DNA from: Balneola sp. MJW-20
Lineage (GTDB): Bacteria; Bacteroidota; Rhodothermia; Balneolales; Balneolaceae
Reading direction: 5' to 3'
Assembly (NCBI RefSeq): GCF_040811775.1
Contig: NZ_JBFNXW010000001.1
Coordinates: forward strand, 744,001-808,000
Length of the DNA stretch: 64,000 bases
In this document: piece after piece, positions 26,160 to 35,305 of the stretch
Numbering within the stretch: position 1 is the first letter of the stretch
Layout: each line of letters begins with the position of its first letter
The notes under the pieces: model-generated
Told to the model about the DNA's origin: nothing
Seen by the model: only the letters and a program-made list of their open reading frames with translations
Database searches by the model: none
Translations under genes and position numbers: made by a program

Positions 26160-26886
26160 TCTGGAGAATATCTCCTATTTCATGTGGTGAATAGGCATCC
26201 TCATTCCTGAAATGACCAATAGAGGTTCTTTCCAGGGCGGACAGATGTCCTTTGGTTTTCAGTAATTCACCAAGATCATGTGCAATGGATCTTATATAAG
26301 TACCCTTGCTGCACCGGATGTCCACCACTATTTTAGGTAAATCAAATGAAAGAATCTTTGTTTCGTAGACCGTAACTGAGCGGGGAAGTCTTTTAATCGT
26401 TTTTCCCTGACGGGCAAGTTCATAAAGTCGTTTACCCCCCGCTTTGAGTGCAGAATACATCGGGGGAACTTGTTCGATCACTCCGGAAAAATGACCGGAT
26501 AAGGCCTCTTCGACCATTTCTCTGTCTACATGATCAAAAGGGGCCGTTTCGTCTACTTCGGTTTCCGCATCATAACTCAATGTTGAGCTACCCAGCGAGA
26601 CTTCTGCCCTGTAAACTTTCTCGAGGTCCTGTATCTGGGAAATTGATTTAGTAGCTTTCCCCGCGCATAACACCAGCAATCCTGTGGCCATGGGATCCAG
26701 GGTACCGGCATGACCCACTTTTTTTACTTTGATCCGGCTTCTTAGAAATTTGACCGCATCAAAACTGCTCCAGTCTTTGAATTTATTTATGAGAAATATG
26801 GCACCGGTTGAATAGTCCTGTCCCGGAACCGGTGGATTCTTTTTTGAATAGACGGGGATCTTTTCCAGAGGTAAGGCTCCGGCCAT
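26152..26886 (-). CDS. truB: tRNA pseudouridine-55 synthase
   Basis: This 244-residue protein is TruB. The catalytic Asp lies in KVGHAGTLDPMATGLL (motif HxGTLDPxAxG). Also seen are FLINKFKDWSSFDAV at the N-terminus, the YRAEVSLG strand, QVPPMYSALKAGGKRLYELARQG, and CSKGTYIRSIAHDLGE. It makes pseudouridine 55 in the tRNA T-loop. It is shorter than E. coli TruB, with only a short C-terminal PUA-like tail. It starts 3 bases after rbfA ends and overlaps ribF. Confidence 0.95.
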   Translation of the reverse strand: MAGALPLEKIPVYSKKNPPVPGQDYSTGAIFLINKFKDWSSFDAVKFLRSRIKVKKVGHAGTLDPMATGLLVLCAGKATKSISQIQDLEKVYRAEVSLGSSTLSYDAETEVDETAPFDHVDREMVEEALSGHFSGVIEQVPPMYSALKAGGKRLYELARQGKTIKRLPRSVTVYETKILSFDLPKIVVDIRCSKGTYIRSIAHDLGELLKTKGHLSALERTSIGHFRNEDAYSPHEIGDILQNG

Positions 26887-26889
26887 GTA

Positions 26890-27258
26890 TCAATCCTCTG
26901 TATTATCCGATTCGTCAGGTATGTCTATCTTATTGAGCAGATTCTCCATTTTATTAACATACTCAGCTGTATCGTCTGCATAAAAATGAAGCTCAGGAAT
27001 TTTCCGAACCTGGTTTCTGATCTTTGAAGCGAGTTTGTACCGAATCTCATCGATGTGCTCATCAATATATTCGTACACGACTTTATCGTCACGACCAGGT
27101 GAGAATACGCTCAGGTAGACCTTAGCGATCATGAGGTCAGGAGACATAATCACCCGGGTAACGGTAACAAAGGTACCTTCGGGTTGATATTCCTGCTGTA
27201 TGATATTACCCAGATCACGTTTTATGACCTGAGCAAGTCGTTCCGGTCTGAAACTCAT
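26890..27258 (-). CDS. rbfA: 30S ribosome-binding factor A
   Basis: This 122-residue protein fits RbfA, a KH-type domain that binds immature 30S subunits and helps 16S rRNA maturation. Visible marks are RPERLAQVIKRDLGNIIQQE at the start, VTVTRVIMSPDLMIAKVYLSVF in the middle and LASKIRNQVRKIPELHFYADD near the end, which carry the family core pattern. It lies between infB and truB, its usual place. Confidence 0.93.
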   Translation of the reverse strand: MSFRPERLAQVIKRDLGNIIQQEYQPEGTFVTVTRVIMSPDLMIAKVYLSVFSPGRDDKVVYEYIDEHIDEIRYKLASKIRNQVRKIPELHFYADDTAEYVNKMENLLNKIDIPDESDNTED

Positions 27259-27271
27259 AACTGTGTCCTGC

Positions 27272-30052
27272 TTATCCTGCTGAATCTTCCAGTGTACGCT
27301 TCTCTTCGGTCAGCTTATAGCTTTCAAAGACATCGCCCACTTTAATATCATTGTAATTCCTGATACTGATACCGCATTCATATCCAGATGCTACTTCACG
27401 AACATCGTCTTTGAATCGTTTGAGGGCGTCGATCTCACCGTCGTAGATCACCACACCGTCACGTACGATCCTGATAGGATTATTTCGTTCGATCTTGCCT
27501 TCGGTTACATAACAACCTGCAATGGTTCCGACTTTCGATACTTTAAAGATCTCACGGACCTCAACAGCGCCCATCATTTTTTCTTTGATCTCAGGTGATA
27601 GCAGACCTTCAAGGGCATCTCTTACTTCATCCACAGCATCGTAGATAACGCTGAAGAGTCGGATATCGATCTCTTCTGATTCCGCAAGTTTTCTTGCCTG
27701 TGCGGTCGGTCGTACCTGGAAACCGATGATAATTGCATCAGATGCAGAAGCAAGCAGAACATCAGATTCTGAAATCGCACCGGCACCGGTATGAATAATG
27801 TTAACTCCAACTTCATCCGTAGATAATTTCTGTAATGAACCCGAAAGCGCTTCAATAGAACCGTCCACATCACCTTTGATGATGATATTCAATTCAGAAA
27901 CTTCACCCAGTGCAAGTCTTCTGGAAATATCATCCAGCGTCATATGCTTGGTACTTCTCATAGCCTGCTCACGTCGTATCTGCTGACGCTCGTTAGCCAC
28001 TTCCTTGGCAATTTTCTCATCCTCGGCAACGATCAGTTTGTCTCCAGCCTGCGGCATTTCATCAAAACCGGTGATCTGAACCGGCGTAGAAGGTCCGGCT
28101 TCCTGAATCCGTTTACCGTGATCATCTTCCATAGCACGCACCCGGCCAAAACACGGGCCAGCTACAAATGCATCTCCTACCTTCAGGGTACCACCCTGAA
28201 CCAGGATATTGGATACAATTCCTTTTCCTTTATCCAGTCTGGCTTCCAGAACCACTCCGTCAGCTCTTCTGACCGGATTTGCTTTCAGTTCCAGCAATTC
28301 AGCCTCGATAAGTACTTTCTCTAGCAGATCATCAATATTAAGTCCGGTCTTGGCTGAAACCTCTGCATACTGAGTGGTGCCGCCATATTCCTCCACGATC
28401 ACATCATGCTCAGCAAGCTGCTGTTTGATGCGGTCCGGATTTGACGATTCCTTATCTACCTTGTTAATAGCTACTACGATCGGTACTCCTGCCGCTTTGG
28501 CGTGATTGATGGCCTCAATGGTCTGAGGCATAACTGAATCGTCCGCAGCAACAACCAGGATCACAATATCGGTAGCCTGAGCACCTCTGGATCGCATAGC
28601 CGTAAAGGCTTCGTGACCCGGAGTATCCAGGAAAGTAATCTGTTTATCGTTATGGACTACTTCATATGCACCCACGTGTTGCGTAATACCACCAGCCTCG
28701 CCGGCAGCTACCTGTGCTTTTCTAATATAATCCAGTAGTGAGGTCTTACCGTGGTCAACGTGACCCATAACGGTAATGATCGGAGCCCGAGGCTCCATAT
28801 CCTCTTCTTTATCTTCTTCTATAGTGAGTTCTTCTGTGACTTCTTCAGCATCAACAAACTCAACTTCTTTTCCAAACTCTTCTGCCACCAGTTCAATTGT
28901 ACCGGCATCCAGGCGCTGGTTAATGGTGATCATCAATCCGATACTCATGCAAACGGAGATGATATCATTTACACCCACATCGAGAAGGTCCGCCAGTTCA
29001 TTAGCTGTAATGAACTCGGTGGTCTCAACAATGTTTGATTCCATTTCCTCGAGTTCCTGCTGCTGTTGCAGTTCCTCCTCACGCTCTTCTTTACGCTGAC
29101 GTCTGCGCTTGGCACGTTTATTACCAACAGAATCGGATGATTGCATCCTTCTGATGGTCTCTTTCATCATTTTATCAACATCGTGCTCGTCGACTTCTGT
29201 CTTACGGGTCTTTTTACGTGTTTTCTTCTTCTTAGAAGAGGTGCTGCTGTCAGAAGCTTTAGATTCATCTCGGTCTTTACGACGCTTTCTCTTCTTTCTT
29301 TTCTTAGGTTGTGTGAAGTCGCTGGTAAACTGAGCTTTACCCAGCACTTTAGTTCCTTTTAGCTTATTCGCACGGCCCCGTACGATCTCTTCGTCATCCT
29401 CATCATCGTCTTCGTCGTCTTCTTCATCATCCTCTTCGTCGTCGTCGTCTTCGTCTTCTTCATCATCGTCTTCGTCTTCGTCTTCGTACTCCTCTTCGTC
29501 GTCATCTTCTTCCTCATCATCTTCATCTGATGAGTCCTCGTCTTCAGTCTCGTCTTCCTCAGCCGCTTCGTCCTTGTCTTCCTCTACAACATCAGACTCT
29601 GCCTCTTTCTCTTCAGATACGACTTCTTCTTCCTGTACCTCTTCTTCGGCTTCAACCGATTCTTCTGATTCTTCTGAATCTTCCTGTGATTCAGGCTCTT
29701 CATCCTGCGGTTCCAGCCCGCCCATAAGTTCCTCTTCAGGAGAAAGCTTCTCTTCCTCGCCATCATCAAGAGGTTCAAGGGTATCCTCCAGAGTGACACT
29801 TTCATTTCGCTGATTCATGATCTGGTTACGGCGGCTTTCATACTCTTCCCGCGCCTTCTCATGATCCTGACTCTTAGCCTTGTCCTCTCCGTAGATATCC
29901 TCGAGAACGGAAAACATTTCCGGGGTCACTTTGAAATTTGGCCTGTTGGCTGCATCAAACCCGTTATCACTCAAAGCATCCACGATAGTTTGTGTGGATA
30001 CGTTAAACTCGGATGCTACTTTAAATAAAGGTTTAGGTCTATTAGACGACAT
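27272..30052 (-). CDS. infB: Translation initiation factor IF-2 with very acidic and basic linker tracts
   Basis: This 926-residue protein delivers fMet-tRNA to the 30S subunit. Residues 1-60 form an IF2 N-terminal domain. Residues ~96-222 are almost entirely Asp/Glu with some Ser, and ~250-285 are rich in Lys/Arg. A second small domain (~343-400) precedes the GTPase: G1 GHVDHGKT at 430-437, DTPGHEAF, and NKVD. Domains II-IV follow, with the fMet-tRNA-binding C-terminal domain ending near [13 protein letters not shown]. Linker tracts are common in long IF-2, but the acid run here is extreme and gives a low-complexity DNA stretch at 29387-29767. It lies between nusA and rbfA. Confidence 0.96.
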   Translation of the reverse strand: MSSNRPKPLFKVASEFNVSTQTIVDALSDNGFDAANRPNFKVTPEMFSVLEDIYGEDKAKSQDHEKAREEYESRRNQIMNQRNESVTLEDTLEPLDDGEEEKLSPEEELMGGLEPQDEEPESQEDSEESEESVEAEEEVQEEEVVSEEKEAESDVVEEDKDEAAEEDETEDEDSSDEDDEEEDDDEEEYEDEDEDDDEEDEDDDDEEDDEEDDEDDDEDDEEIVRGRANKLKGTKVLGKAQFTSDFTQPKKRKKRKRRKDRDESKASDSSTSSKKKKTRKKTRKTEVDEHDVDKMMKETIRRMQSSDSVGNKRAKRRRQRKEEREEELQQQQELEEMESNIVETTEFITANELADLLDVGVNDIISVCMSIGLMITINQRLDAGTIELVAEEFGKEVEFVDAEEVTEELTIEEDKEEDMEPRAPIITVMGHVDHGKTSLLDYIRKAQVAAGEAGGITQHVGAYEVVHNDKQITFLDTPGHEAFTAMRSRGAQATDIVILVVAADDSVMPQTIEAINHAKAAGVPIVVAINKVDKESSNPDRIKQQLAEHDVIVEEYGGTTQYAEVSAKTGLNIDDLLEKVLIEAELLELKANPVRRADGVVLEARLDKGKGIVSNILVQGGTLKVGDAFVAGPCFGRVRAMEDDHGKRIQEAGPSTPVQITGFDEMPQAGDKLIVAEDEKIAKEVANERQQIRREQAMRSTKHMTLDDISRRLALGEVSELNIIIKGDVDGSIEALSGSLQKLSTDEVGVNIIHTGAGAISESDVLLASASDAIIIGFQVRPTAQARKLAESEEIDIRLFSVIYDAVDEVRDALEGLLSPEIKEKMMGAVEVREIFKVSKVGTIAGCYVTEGKIERNNPIRIVRDGVVIYDGEIDALKRFKDDVREVASGYECGISIRNYNDIKVGDVFESYKLTEEKRTLEDSAG

Positions 30053-30106
30053 ATATAGGTTTTATGATTGAGCTTGAAACTAATGTTTTTTTATGGAAAT
30101 TGCCGA

Positions 30107-31363
30107 CTAGTCTTCGTCTTCGAATTCATAGGCAATTACCTCCATGATGCGATCCGCAAGCTCTTCGTCGATCACACCGTTGGTTCGGCTGACAAGTTCT
30201 GCGGCGTCCAGTTCAAGAACTGCACGGGCAGTGTCACAACCGATAGAGTGCAAGCTTTCGATAACTTCCTTACCGAAATCTTCTTCAAATTCACCGATGT
30301 CGATATCATCTTCTTCTTCTACTTCACGGTAAACGTCAATTTCACACTCAGCTAATTTTGATGCGAGCCGGATATTAACACCACCTTTACCGATAGCTTT
30401 TGATACTTCATCAGCAGGGACCAGCACGTTGGCATGAGTACCCTCTTCGTTCAGCTCTACTTTTAAGACCTGAGCCGGCTGAAGTGCTCTTTTGATAAAC
30501 TCGATCTTATCAGGGGTATAATTGATCACATCGATGTTCTCGTTCTGCAACTCACGAACGATCGCGTGAATTCGTATACCTTTCATACCCACACAGGCTC
30601 CAACCGGATCCACACGTTCATCATGTGACAACACAGCAACTTTTGAACGGTCGCCGGGTGCTCTTGCGATCTTTACCAGATCAATGATGCCATCAAACAC
30701 TTCAGGGATCTCATTTTCGAATAACCGCTCCAGGAAGAGTTCAGAGGTTCTGGATATGATGACGGTTGGATTCCCGTTTTTCATATGTACTCCGACCACA
30801 ACCGCACGGATGGTATCACCTTTACGGTAACGATCCTTATAGATCTGCTCATTCTTTGGTAACAGCAGCTCAATGCCATTATGATTCACCAGGATATCTT
30901 TATTGTGTCGAACCTGATAAACATCACCAAGAATGATCTCTCCAACGCGGTCAGAGTAGTCCTCATAAATATTATCTTTCTCGATCTCACGGATCCTCTG
31001 TGCAAGCTGCTGTCGGGCCATCATCACTGCTCTTCTTCCGAAATCAGTGATATGGATCTCCTGTGCAAGCTCATCATACAATTCGATGTCAGGATCTATC
31101 TTTTGCGCTTCTTCCAGCGTAATTTCAGCAACGTCATCGGTCAGCTCTTCTGCAGGAACTACTTCCTGTACATGCAGGATCTGTATCTCTCCGCGGTCTG
31201 CATTTAAAATAACTTCAAATGACTCATCGCTTTCGTACTTCTTACGGATCATGGTTCTGAACACATCTTCCAGGATCGAAAGCAACAGGTCCTTGTCTAT
31301 GCCTTTATCACGAGCGATTTCAGCAAATGAGGAGATTATTTGTTTTGATAGTTCGTTTTGCAT
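30107..31363 (-). CDS. nusA: Transcription termination/antitermination factor NusA
   Basis: This 418-residue protein has the NusA domain order: N-terminal RNA polymerase-binding domain (residues ~1-130), an S1 domain (GEIILGDVYQVRHNKDILVNH), and two KH domains (VGACVGMKGIRIHAIVREL and IGKGGVNIRLASKLAECEID). A single C-terminal helix-hairpin-helix segment (~355-410, DTARAVLELDAAELVSRTNG) is present. The acidic repeats of E. coli NusA are mostly absent, as usual outside Proteobacteria. It modulates pausing, termination and coupling. It lies between rimP (18-base gap) and infB (54-base gap). Confidence 0.95.
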   Translation of the reverse strand: MQNELSKQIISSFAEIARDKGIDKDLLLSILEDVFRTMIRKKYESDESFEVILNADRGEIQILHVQEVVPAEELTDDVAEITLEEAQKIDPDIELYDELAQEIHITDFGRRAVMMARQQLAQRIREIEKDNIYEDYSDRVGEIILGDVYQVRHNKDILVNHNGIELLLPKNEQIYKDRYRKGDTIRAVVVGVHMKNGNPTVIISRTSELFLERLFENEIPEVFDGIIDLVKIARAPGDRSKVAVLSHDERVDPVGACVGMKGIRIHAIVRELQNENIDVINYTPDKIEFIKRALQPAQVLKVELNEEGTHANVLVPADEVSKAIGKGGVNIRLASKLAECEIDVYREVEEEDDIDIGEFEEDFGKEVIESLHSIGCDTARAVLELDAAELVSRTNGVIDEELADRIMEVIAYEFEDED

Positions 31364-31381
31364 CAGCTTGAGCTATGTGTG

Positions 31382-31837
31382 TTAAATTGTGGGTACGATC
31401 TTGATCTCGTTGATATCCGGTAGAGCGATCTCAATGAAATTTTCATCCTCATCGGTAAGAACAATTCTTTCATCATTTACATCCGTAAGGATCGCTACCG
31501 TTTTCTCATAAGTATCTCCCTCCTTGTACTTCACTTTTGCAACCCTTCCAATATTTTTCGGGTACTGACGGGGGTCAGACAACGGTCTGCTAAGCCCCGG
31601 GGAAGAAACATTCAATCGATACTTATTGGTCATTGTTTCATGTGCGTCCAATAGAAAGCCCAATTCACGACTTACATCGGCACATTCATCCAGGTTGACC
31701 CCTCGGTCTTCGGCATCCAGATATATCCATACCTCGGTCATCTTGTTACCGGACTTGATATCTATATCAACCAGGAACATGCCTTTTTCCTCTGCAAGAG
31801 GAGCAACCAATTCTGAAATTTTATCTTTGATATCCAC
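31382..31837 (-). CDS. rimP: Ribosome maturation factor RimP
   Basis: This 151-residue protein has the RimP order: an N-terminal alpha/beta domain with VWIYLDAEDRGVNLDECADVSRELG and the sequence LNVSSPGLSRPL, the best-conserved RimP motif, then an SH3-like C-terminal domain. It assists 30S subunit maturation. It is the first gene of the nusA-infB operon. A hairpin with a T run lies about 25 bases upstream. Confidence 0.94.
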   Translation of the reverse strand: MDIKDKISELVAPLAEEKGMFLVDIDIKSGNKMTEVWIYLDAEDRGVNLDECADVSRELGFLLDAHETMTNKYRLNVSSPGLSRPLSDPRQYPKNIGRVAKVKYKEGDTYEKTVAILTDVNDERIVLTDEDENFIEIALPDINEIKIVPTI

Positions 31838-31862
31838 TAATATTTATACCTGAATTAGGAAC

Positions 31863-31893
31863 AAAAAAAAGCGAGTGCCTTCCGACGCTCACT
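31863..31893 (-). terminator. Terminator-like hairpin in the leader of the rimP-nusA-infB operon
   Basis: On the minus strand AGTGAGCG (31886-31893) pairs with CACTCGCT (31870-31877), with one G-T wobble and one mismatch, followed by eight T (31863-31870). No minus-strand gene lies upstream, so it does not end another operon. It fits a leader attenuator for the operon that encodes NusA itself. The 200-base divergent spacer (31838-32037) also holds a weak TTTG/TGAATTTG pair on the minus strand as a possible promoter. Confidence 0.5.
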
Positions 31894-32037
31894 ACAGATC
31901 TAAAGGTAGGCTTATTTCACGTCAAATTCAATGAATCTGAAGTACATAGATCCAAAGGGTGGTAATATTTTTTTTCGATATGTTTATGATCCTTTTTATA
32001 TAATCAGAGCCTATCAAATAAATCACAGATCACGGAC

Positions 32038-34833
32038 ATGCGAAAAAGTATACTACTCATATTGATCAGCGGAATATTAAGCTCTTATTCCTTTGCCCAG
32101 AATGTAAAACCAACTTCGGCCAGCGATTTAAATGCAGCTATTGAAAAGAGACAGGAAATGAGAGCAACTTCGCTCTTTAAGAACTATCCCCTCCGTAATA
32201 TTGGCCCGGTCGTAATGAGCGGTCGTGTAAGTGATTTTGCCGTTCATCCTGAAAATCCAAGAATATTTTATACAGGCTACGCATCCGGTGGTGTATGGAA
32301 AACCACCAACAGCGGGAATACCATGACACCCGTCTTTGACCATGTCGGTGTGCTTGGCATCGGTGATCTTGCCTTAGCTCCCTCCGATCCCGATATACTA
32401 TGGGTTGGTACCGGAGAAAATAACAGCAGCCGGTCCAGCTATGCCGGAGCTGGTGTGTACAAAAGTACAGATGGTGGTATGACCTGGGATTTTAAAGGCT
32501 TGCGTGGCTCACAGCATATTGGCAGGATCCTCGTTCATCCTGATGACGCCAATACTGTTTGGGTAGCCAGCATGGGTGCTCTTTACTCCACCAACAAAGA
32601 CCGTGGTGTCTACAAGACAACCGATGGAGGCGAAACCTGGACCAAATCACTCTTCCTAAATGACAATACCGGAGTTATCGATCTGGTGATCCATCCTGAC
32701 AATCCGGATATTTTGTGGGCAGCTACCTGGGAAAGAAATCGTAAAGCATGGAATTTCGTAGAAGGTGGTGAAGGCAGTGCTATCTGGAAATCTACTGATG
32801 GTGGTGAGACCTGGCAAAAAGCAGTAGAGGGTTTCCCGCAGGGTGAATTTGTAGGTCGCATCGGTCTGGATGTAAGCCGATCAAATCCGGAAATTGTCTA
32901 TGCCTTGCTTGATAATCAGTATCAGACACGTGAAGAGGTTGAAGTTGATGATGAGGAATTGAGCTCAGCATCATTTCTGGAAATGAGCAAAGATGACTTT
33001 CTTTCACTCGATAACCGGCAATTGAACCGCTTCCTGCGACAAAATCGCTTTCCTCAGAAATATACAGCTGAACGGGTAAAAGAGGACATACAGTCTGGAA
33101 AATACAATCCAAAAGCACTTTCGGAATACCTGGAAGATGCAAATAGTGCGATGTTCAACACAGACCTGATCGGAGCTGAGATCTATCGCTCTGAGGATGG
33201 AGGATCAACCTGGGAGAAAGTCAACAGTTACGATATTGACCGTCTTTACAATACCTATGGATATTACTTTGGGGAGATCAGAGTTGACCCGAACGATCCC
33301 GAGGTGGTTTACATACTGGGTGTTCCTTTCATGAAATCAACCGACGGAGGTAAAACCTGGAAAGTGATCGCAGATAACCAGCCGGTTCATTCCGACAACC
33401 AGGCTTTATGGATCGATCCGAATGATTCTGAGCATATCATTCTGGGTAATGACGGAGGTGCTTATGAAAGTCATGATGGCGGAGAAAACTTCATCCATCA
33501 CAACAGCGAACCGGTAGGTCAGTTTTATTCCGTAAATGTTGATATGGATCAGCCTTATAATGTATATGGCGGCTTACAGGACAACGGGACCTTCGTAGGG
33601 TCATCATCTTCCACTCCGAACCGATATCGTCCATGGGACCGAATTGGCGGCGGAGATGGTATGCATGTCGCCCCGAGGCCGGACAATTCCGATATCGTGT
33701 ATGTAGGATCTCAGTACGGAAATTACAGCCGTCTGGATCGTTCAACCGGAGACCGTTCATATATCACTCCAAAGCATGATGTAGGAAATGACCGTTACCG
33801 TTATAACTGGAATACTCCGATCAATCTGAGTCATCATAATCCTGACATCGTTTACTTTGGCTCGCAGAAATTGGTTCGTTCTATGGATCAGGGTGAAACC
33901 TGGAGCGAGATCAGTCCTGATCTCACCAATAATAAGCCTAATGGTGATGTCCCCTACTCCACTCTTACAACGATCGCAGAATCTCCCATTGATTTCAGTG
34001 TGATCTGGGTAGGCACAGACGACGGTAATGTACAGGTAACCCGTGATGGCGGCGCAAACTGGAATAATGTCTCCAAGGGCCTTCCGAAAAATCTCTGGGT
34101 TAGCGAAGTTCATGCATCTGTTCATGACAAGGCAACAGCATATGTCTCATTGAACGGTTACCGTTTTGATGACTTCAGTACTTACTTATACAAAACCACA
34201 GATTACGGTAAAACATGGAGATCCGTTAAGGGCGATCTCCCGAATGAAGTAGCCAATGTGATCGTGCAGGACCCGGTAAATCCGAACATACTGTATGCGG
34301 GGCTGGATCATGGATCCTACGTCAGTTTCAACGACGGGAAAAACTGGAATTATCTCAGCCAGCTTCCTAATGTTGCTTCGTATGATATGGTGGTACACCC
34401 AAGAGAGCTGGACCTTGTAATCGGTACCCACGGCAGAAGTATATGGATCATGGAACTTGAACCTCTCCATGCAGTTGCAGAGCGATCTGATGAGGCTGTG
34501 ACCGCAATTAAGCCTGAGGAAATCCGCTTTTCTAACCGCTGGGGTCAGCAGTTTGCACCTTATTACCCGGCATTTGAGCCGTCTGTTGAGCTTATGTATT
34601 ACCTTGGAGATGAAGGTGATGGCCAGACTGTTAATATCGAGGTCTTAAACAATGATGGAGAAACGATCTCAGAATTTTCTACCAGCGGAGATCAGGGTTT
34701 CAATATTTATGAATGGGACCTCGAAGTTGATGAAGATGGAGAAGGATCAGATAAATATATTCAGGAAGGTACTTATACCATTAAATTCCAGGCAGCGAAC
34801 TCAACACATGAAGTTACATTCACAGTTAATTAA
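32038..34833 (+). CDS. Secreted protein with many BNR/Asp-box beta-propeller repeats
   Basis: This 931-residue protein has a signal peptide (ending SYSFAQN). The body is built of beta-propeller blades marked by Asp-box turns, for example STDGGMTWD, TTDGGETWT, STDGGETWQ, SEDGGSTWE, STDGGKTWK, SHDGGENF, TRDGGANW and TTDYGKTW. Such repeats occur in sialidase-like, Vps10/sortilin-like and plant photosystem-assembly proteins. The family is often named 'glycosyl hydrolase' or 'WD40/YVTN/BNR repeat protein' in databases, but I see no catalytic residues to support hydrolase activity. A helical stretch with SFLEMSKDDFLSLDNRQLNR (~residues 315-360) interrupts the blades. The C-terminal ~100 residues resemble an FlgD-like or Ig-like sandwich. 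No T9SS tail is present. It overlaps the next gene by 26 bases. Confidence 0.85.
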   Translation: MRKSILLILISGILSSYSFAQNVKPTSASDLNAAIEKRQEMRATSLFKNYPLRNIGPVVMSGRVSDFAVHPENPRIFYTGYASGGVWKTTNSGNTMTPVFDHVGVLGIGDLALAPSDPDILWVGTGENNSSRSSYAGAGVYKSTDGGMTWDFKGLRGSQHIGRILVHPDDANTVWVASMGALYSTNKDRGVYKTTDGGETWTKSLFLNDNTGVIDLVIHPDNPDILWAATWERNRKAWNFVEGGEGSAIWKSTDGGETWQKAVEGFPQGEFVGRIGLDVSRSNPEIVYALLDNQYQTREEVEVDDEELSSASFLEMSKDDFLSLDNRQLNRFLRQNRFPQKYTAERVKEDIQSGKYNPKALSEYLEDANSAMFNTDLIGAEIYRSEDGGSTWEKVNSYDIDRLYNTYGYYFGEIRVDPNDPEVVYILGVPFMKSTDGGKTWKVIADNQPVHSDNQALWIDPNDSEHIILGNDGGAYESHDGGENFIHHNSEPVGQFYSVNVDMDQPYNVYGGLQDNGTFVGSSSSTPNRYRPWDRIGGGDGMHVAPRPDNSDIVYVGSQYGNYSRLDRSTGDRSYITPKHDVGNDRYRYNWNTPINLSHHNPDIVYFGSQKLVRSMDQGETWSEISPDLTNNKPNGDVPYSTLTTIAESPIDFSVIWVGTDDGNVQVTRDGGANWNNVSKGLPKNLWVSEVHASVHDKATAYVSLNGYRFDDFSTYLYKTTDYGKTWRSVKGDLPNEVANVIVQDPVNPNILYAGLDHGSYVSFNDGKNWNYLSQLPNVASYDMVVHPRELDLVIGTHGRSIWIMELEPLHAVAERSDEAVTAIKPEEIRFSNRWGQQFAPYYPAFEPSVELMYYLGDEGDGQTVNIEVLNNDGETISEFSTSGDQGFNIYEWDLEVDEDGEGSDKYIQEGTYTIKFQAANSTHEVTFTVN

Positions 34834-35305
34834 AAGCTTACTATTGCTGATCATTTCTGCGGGCATTATTGCCTGCAGTAGTGAGCAGGAATCAACCAAT
34901 AAACCTCCGGCGTCCGACGATTCCAGAGTATTGGAATACAGCAGAGAGTTAACCTTTTTAGATACAGAAGGTAATGCGGTCTCAACTATAGACGTTGCTA
35001 TTGCTGATGATGATAGCGAACGTGCTCAGGGTCTGATGGATGTCAAAAAGATGCCAACAGAATCCGGAATGCTCTTCATTTTTCCTGATGAGCAGGCCCG
35101 AAGTTTCTGGATGGCAAATACTCCACTGCCCCTGGATATTTTGTATGTAGCGGCAGACAGTACGATCGTACGGATCTACACACAGACCAGACCTTATTCT
35201 CAGGAAAGTCTCCCGTCCGGATCAGCAGCAAAATTCGTTGTTGAGGTCAATGGTGGTTACACGATCAACCGGGACATCAGGGAAGGATACAGGATCAGAT
35301 TCTGA
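34808..35305 (+). CDS. DUF192 domain lipoprotein
   Basis: This 165-residue protein begins MKLHSQLIKS and has a lipoprotein signal with lipobox IIAC. The mature part is a DUF192 domain: ERAQGLMDVKKMPTESGMLF, then FWMANTPLPLDILYV, ending in KFVVEVNGGYTINRDI. This small beta-barrel domain has no firm function. The ATG at 34808 lies inside the preceding gene in another frame, giving a 26-base overlap that suggests translational coupling. A longer frame from 34652 is not used because it removes the signal peptide from the N-terminus. The stop abuts the fbp stop on the other strand without a gap. Confidence 0.88.
   Translation: MKLHSQLIKSLLLLIISAGIIACSSEQESTNKPPASDDSRVLEYSRELTFLDTEGNAVSTIDVAIADDDSERAQGLMDVKKMPTESGMLFIFPDEQARSFWMANTPLPLDILYVAADSTIVRIYTQTRPYSQESLPSGSAAKFVVEVNGGYTINRDIREGYRIRF

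Noticed and set aside
29387..29550. Repeated CTTCGT/CATC units that look like a direct-repeat array
   Set aside because: The repeats are degenerate, have no spacers of constant length and are explained by Asp/Glu codons of infB; not a CRISPR array.
29530..29813. Ser- and Pro/Leu-rich frames on the plus strand opposite the IF-2 acidic tract
   Set aside because: They arise from the low-complexity Asp/Glu codons read on the other strand.
34652..34807. N-terminal extension of the DUF192 protein inside the BNR gene
   Set aside because: It precedes a clear lipoprotein signal starting at 34808 and lies in the conserved frame region of another gene.
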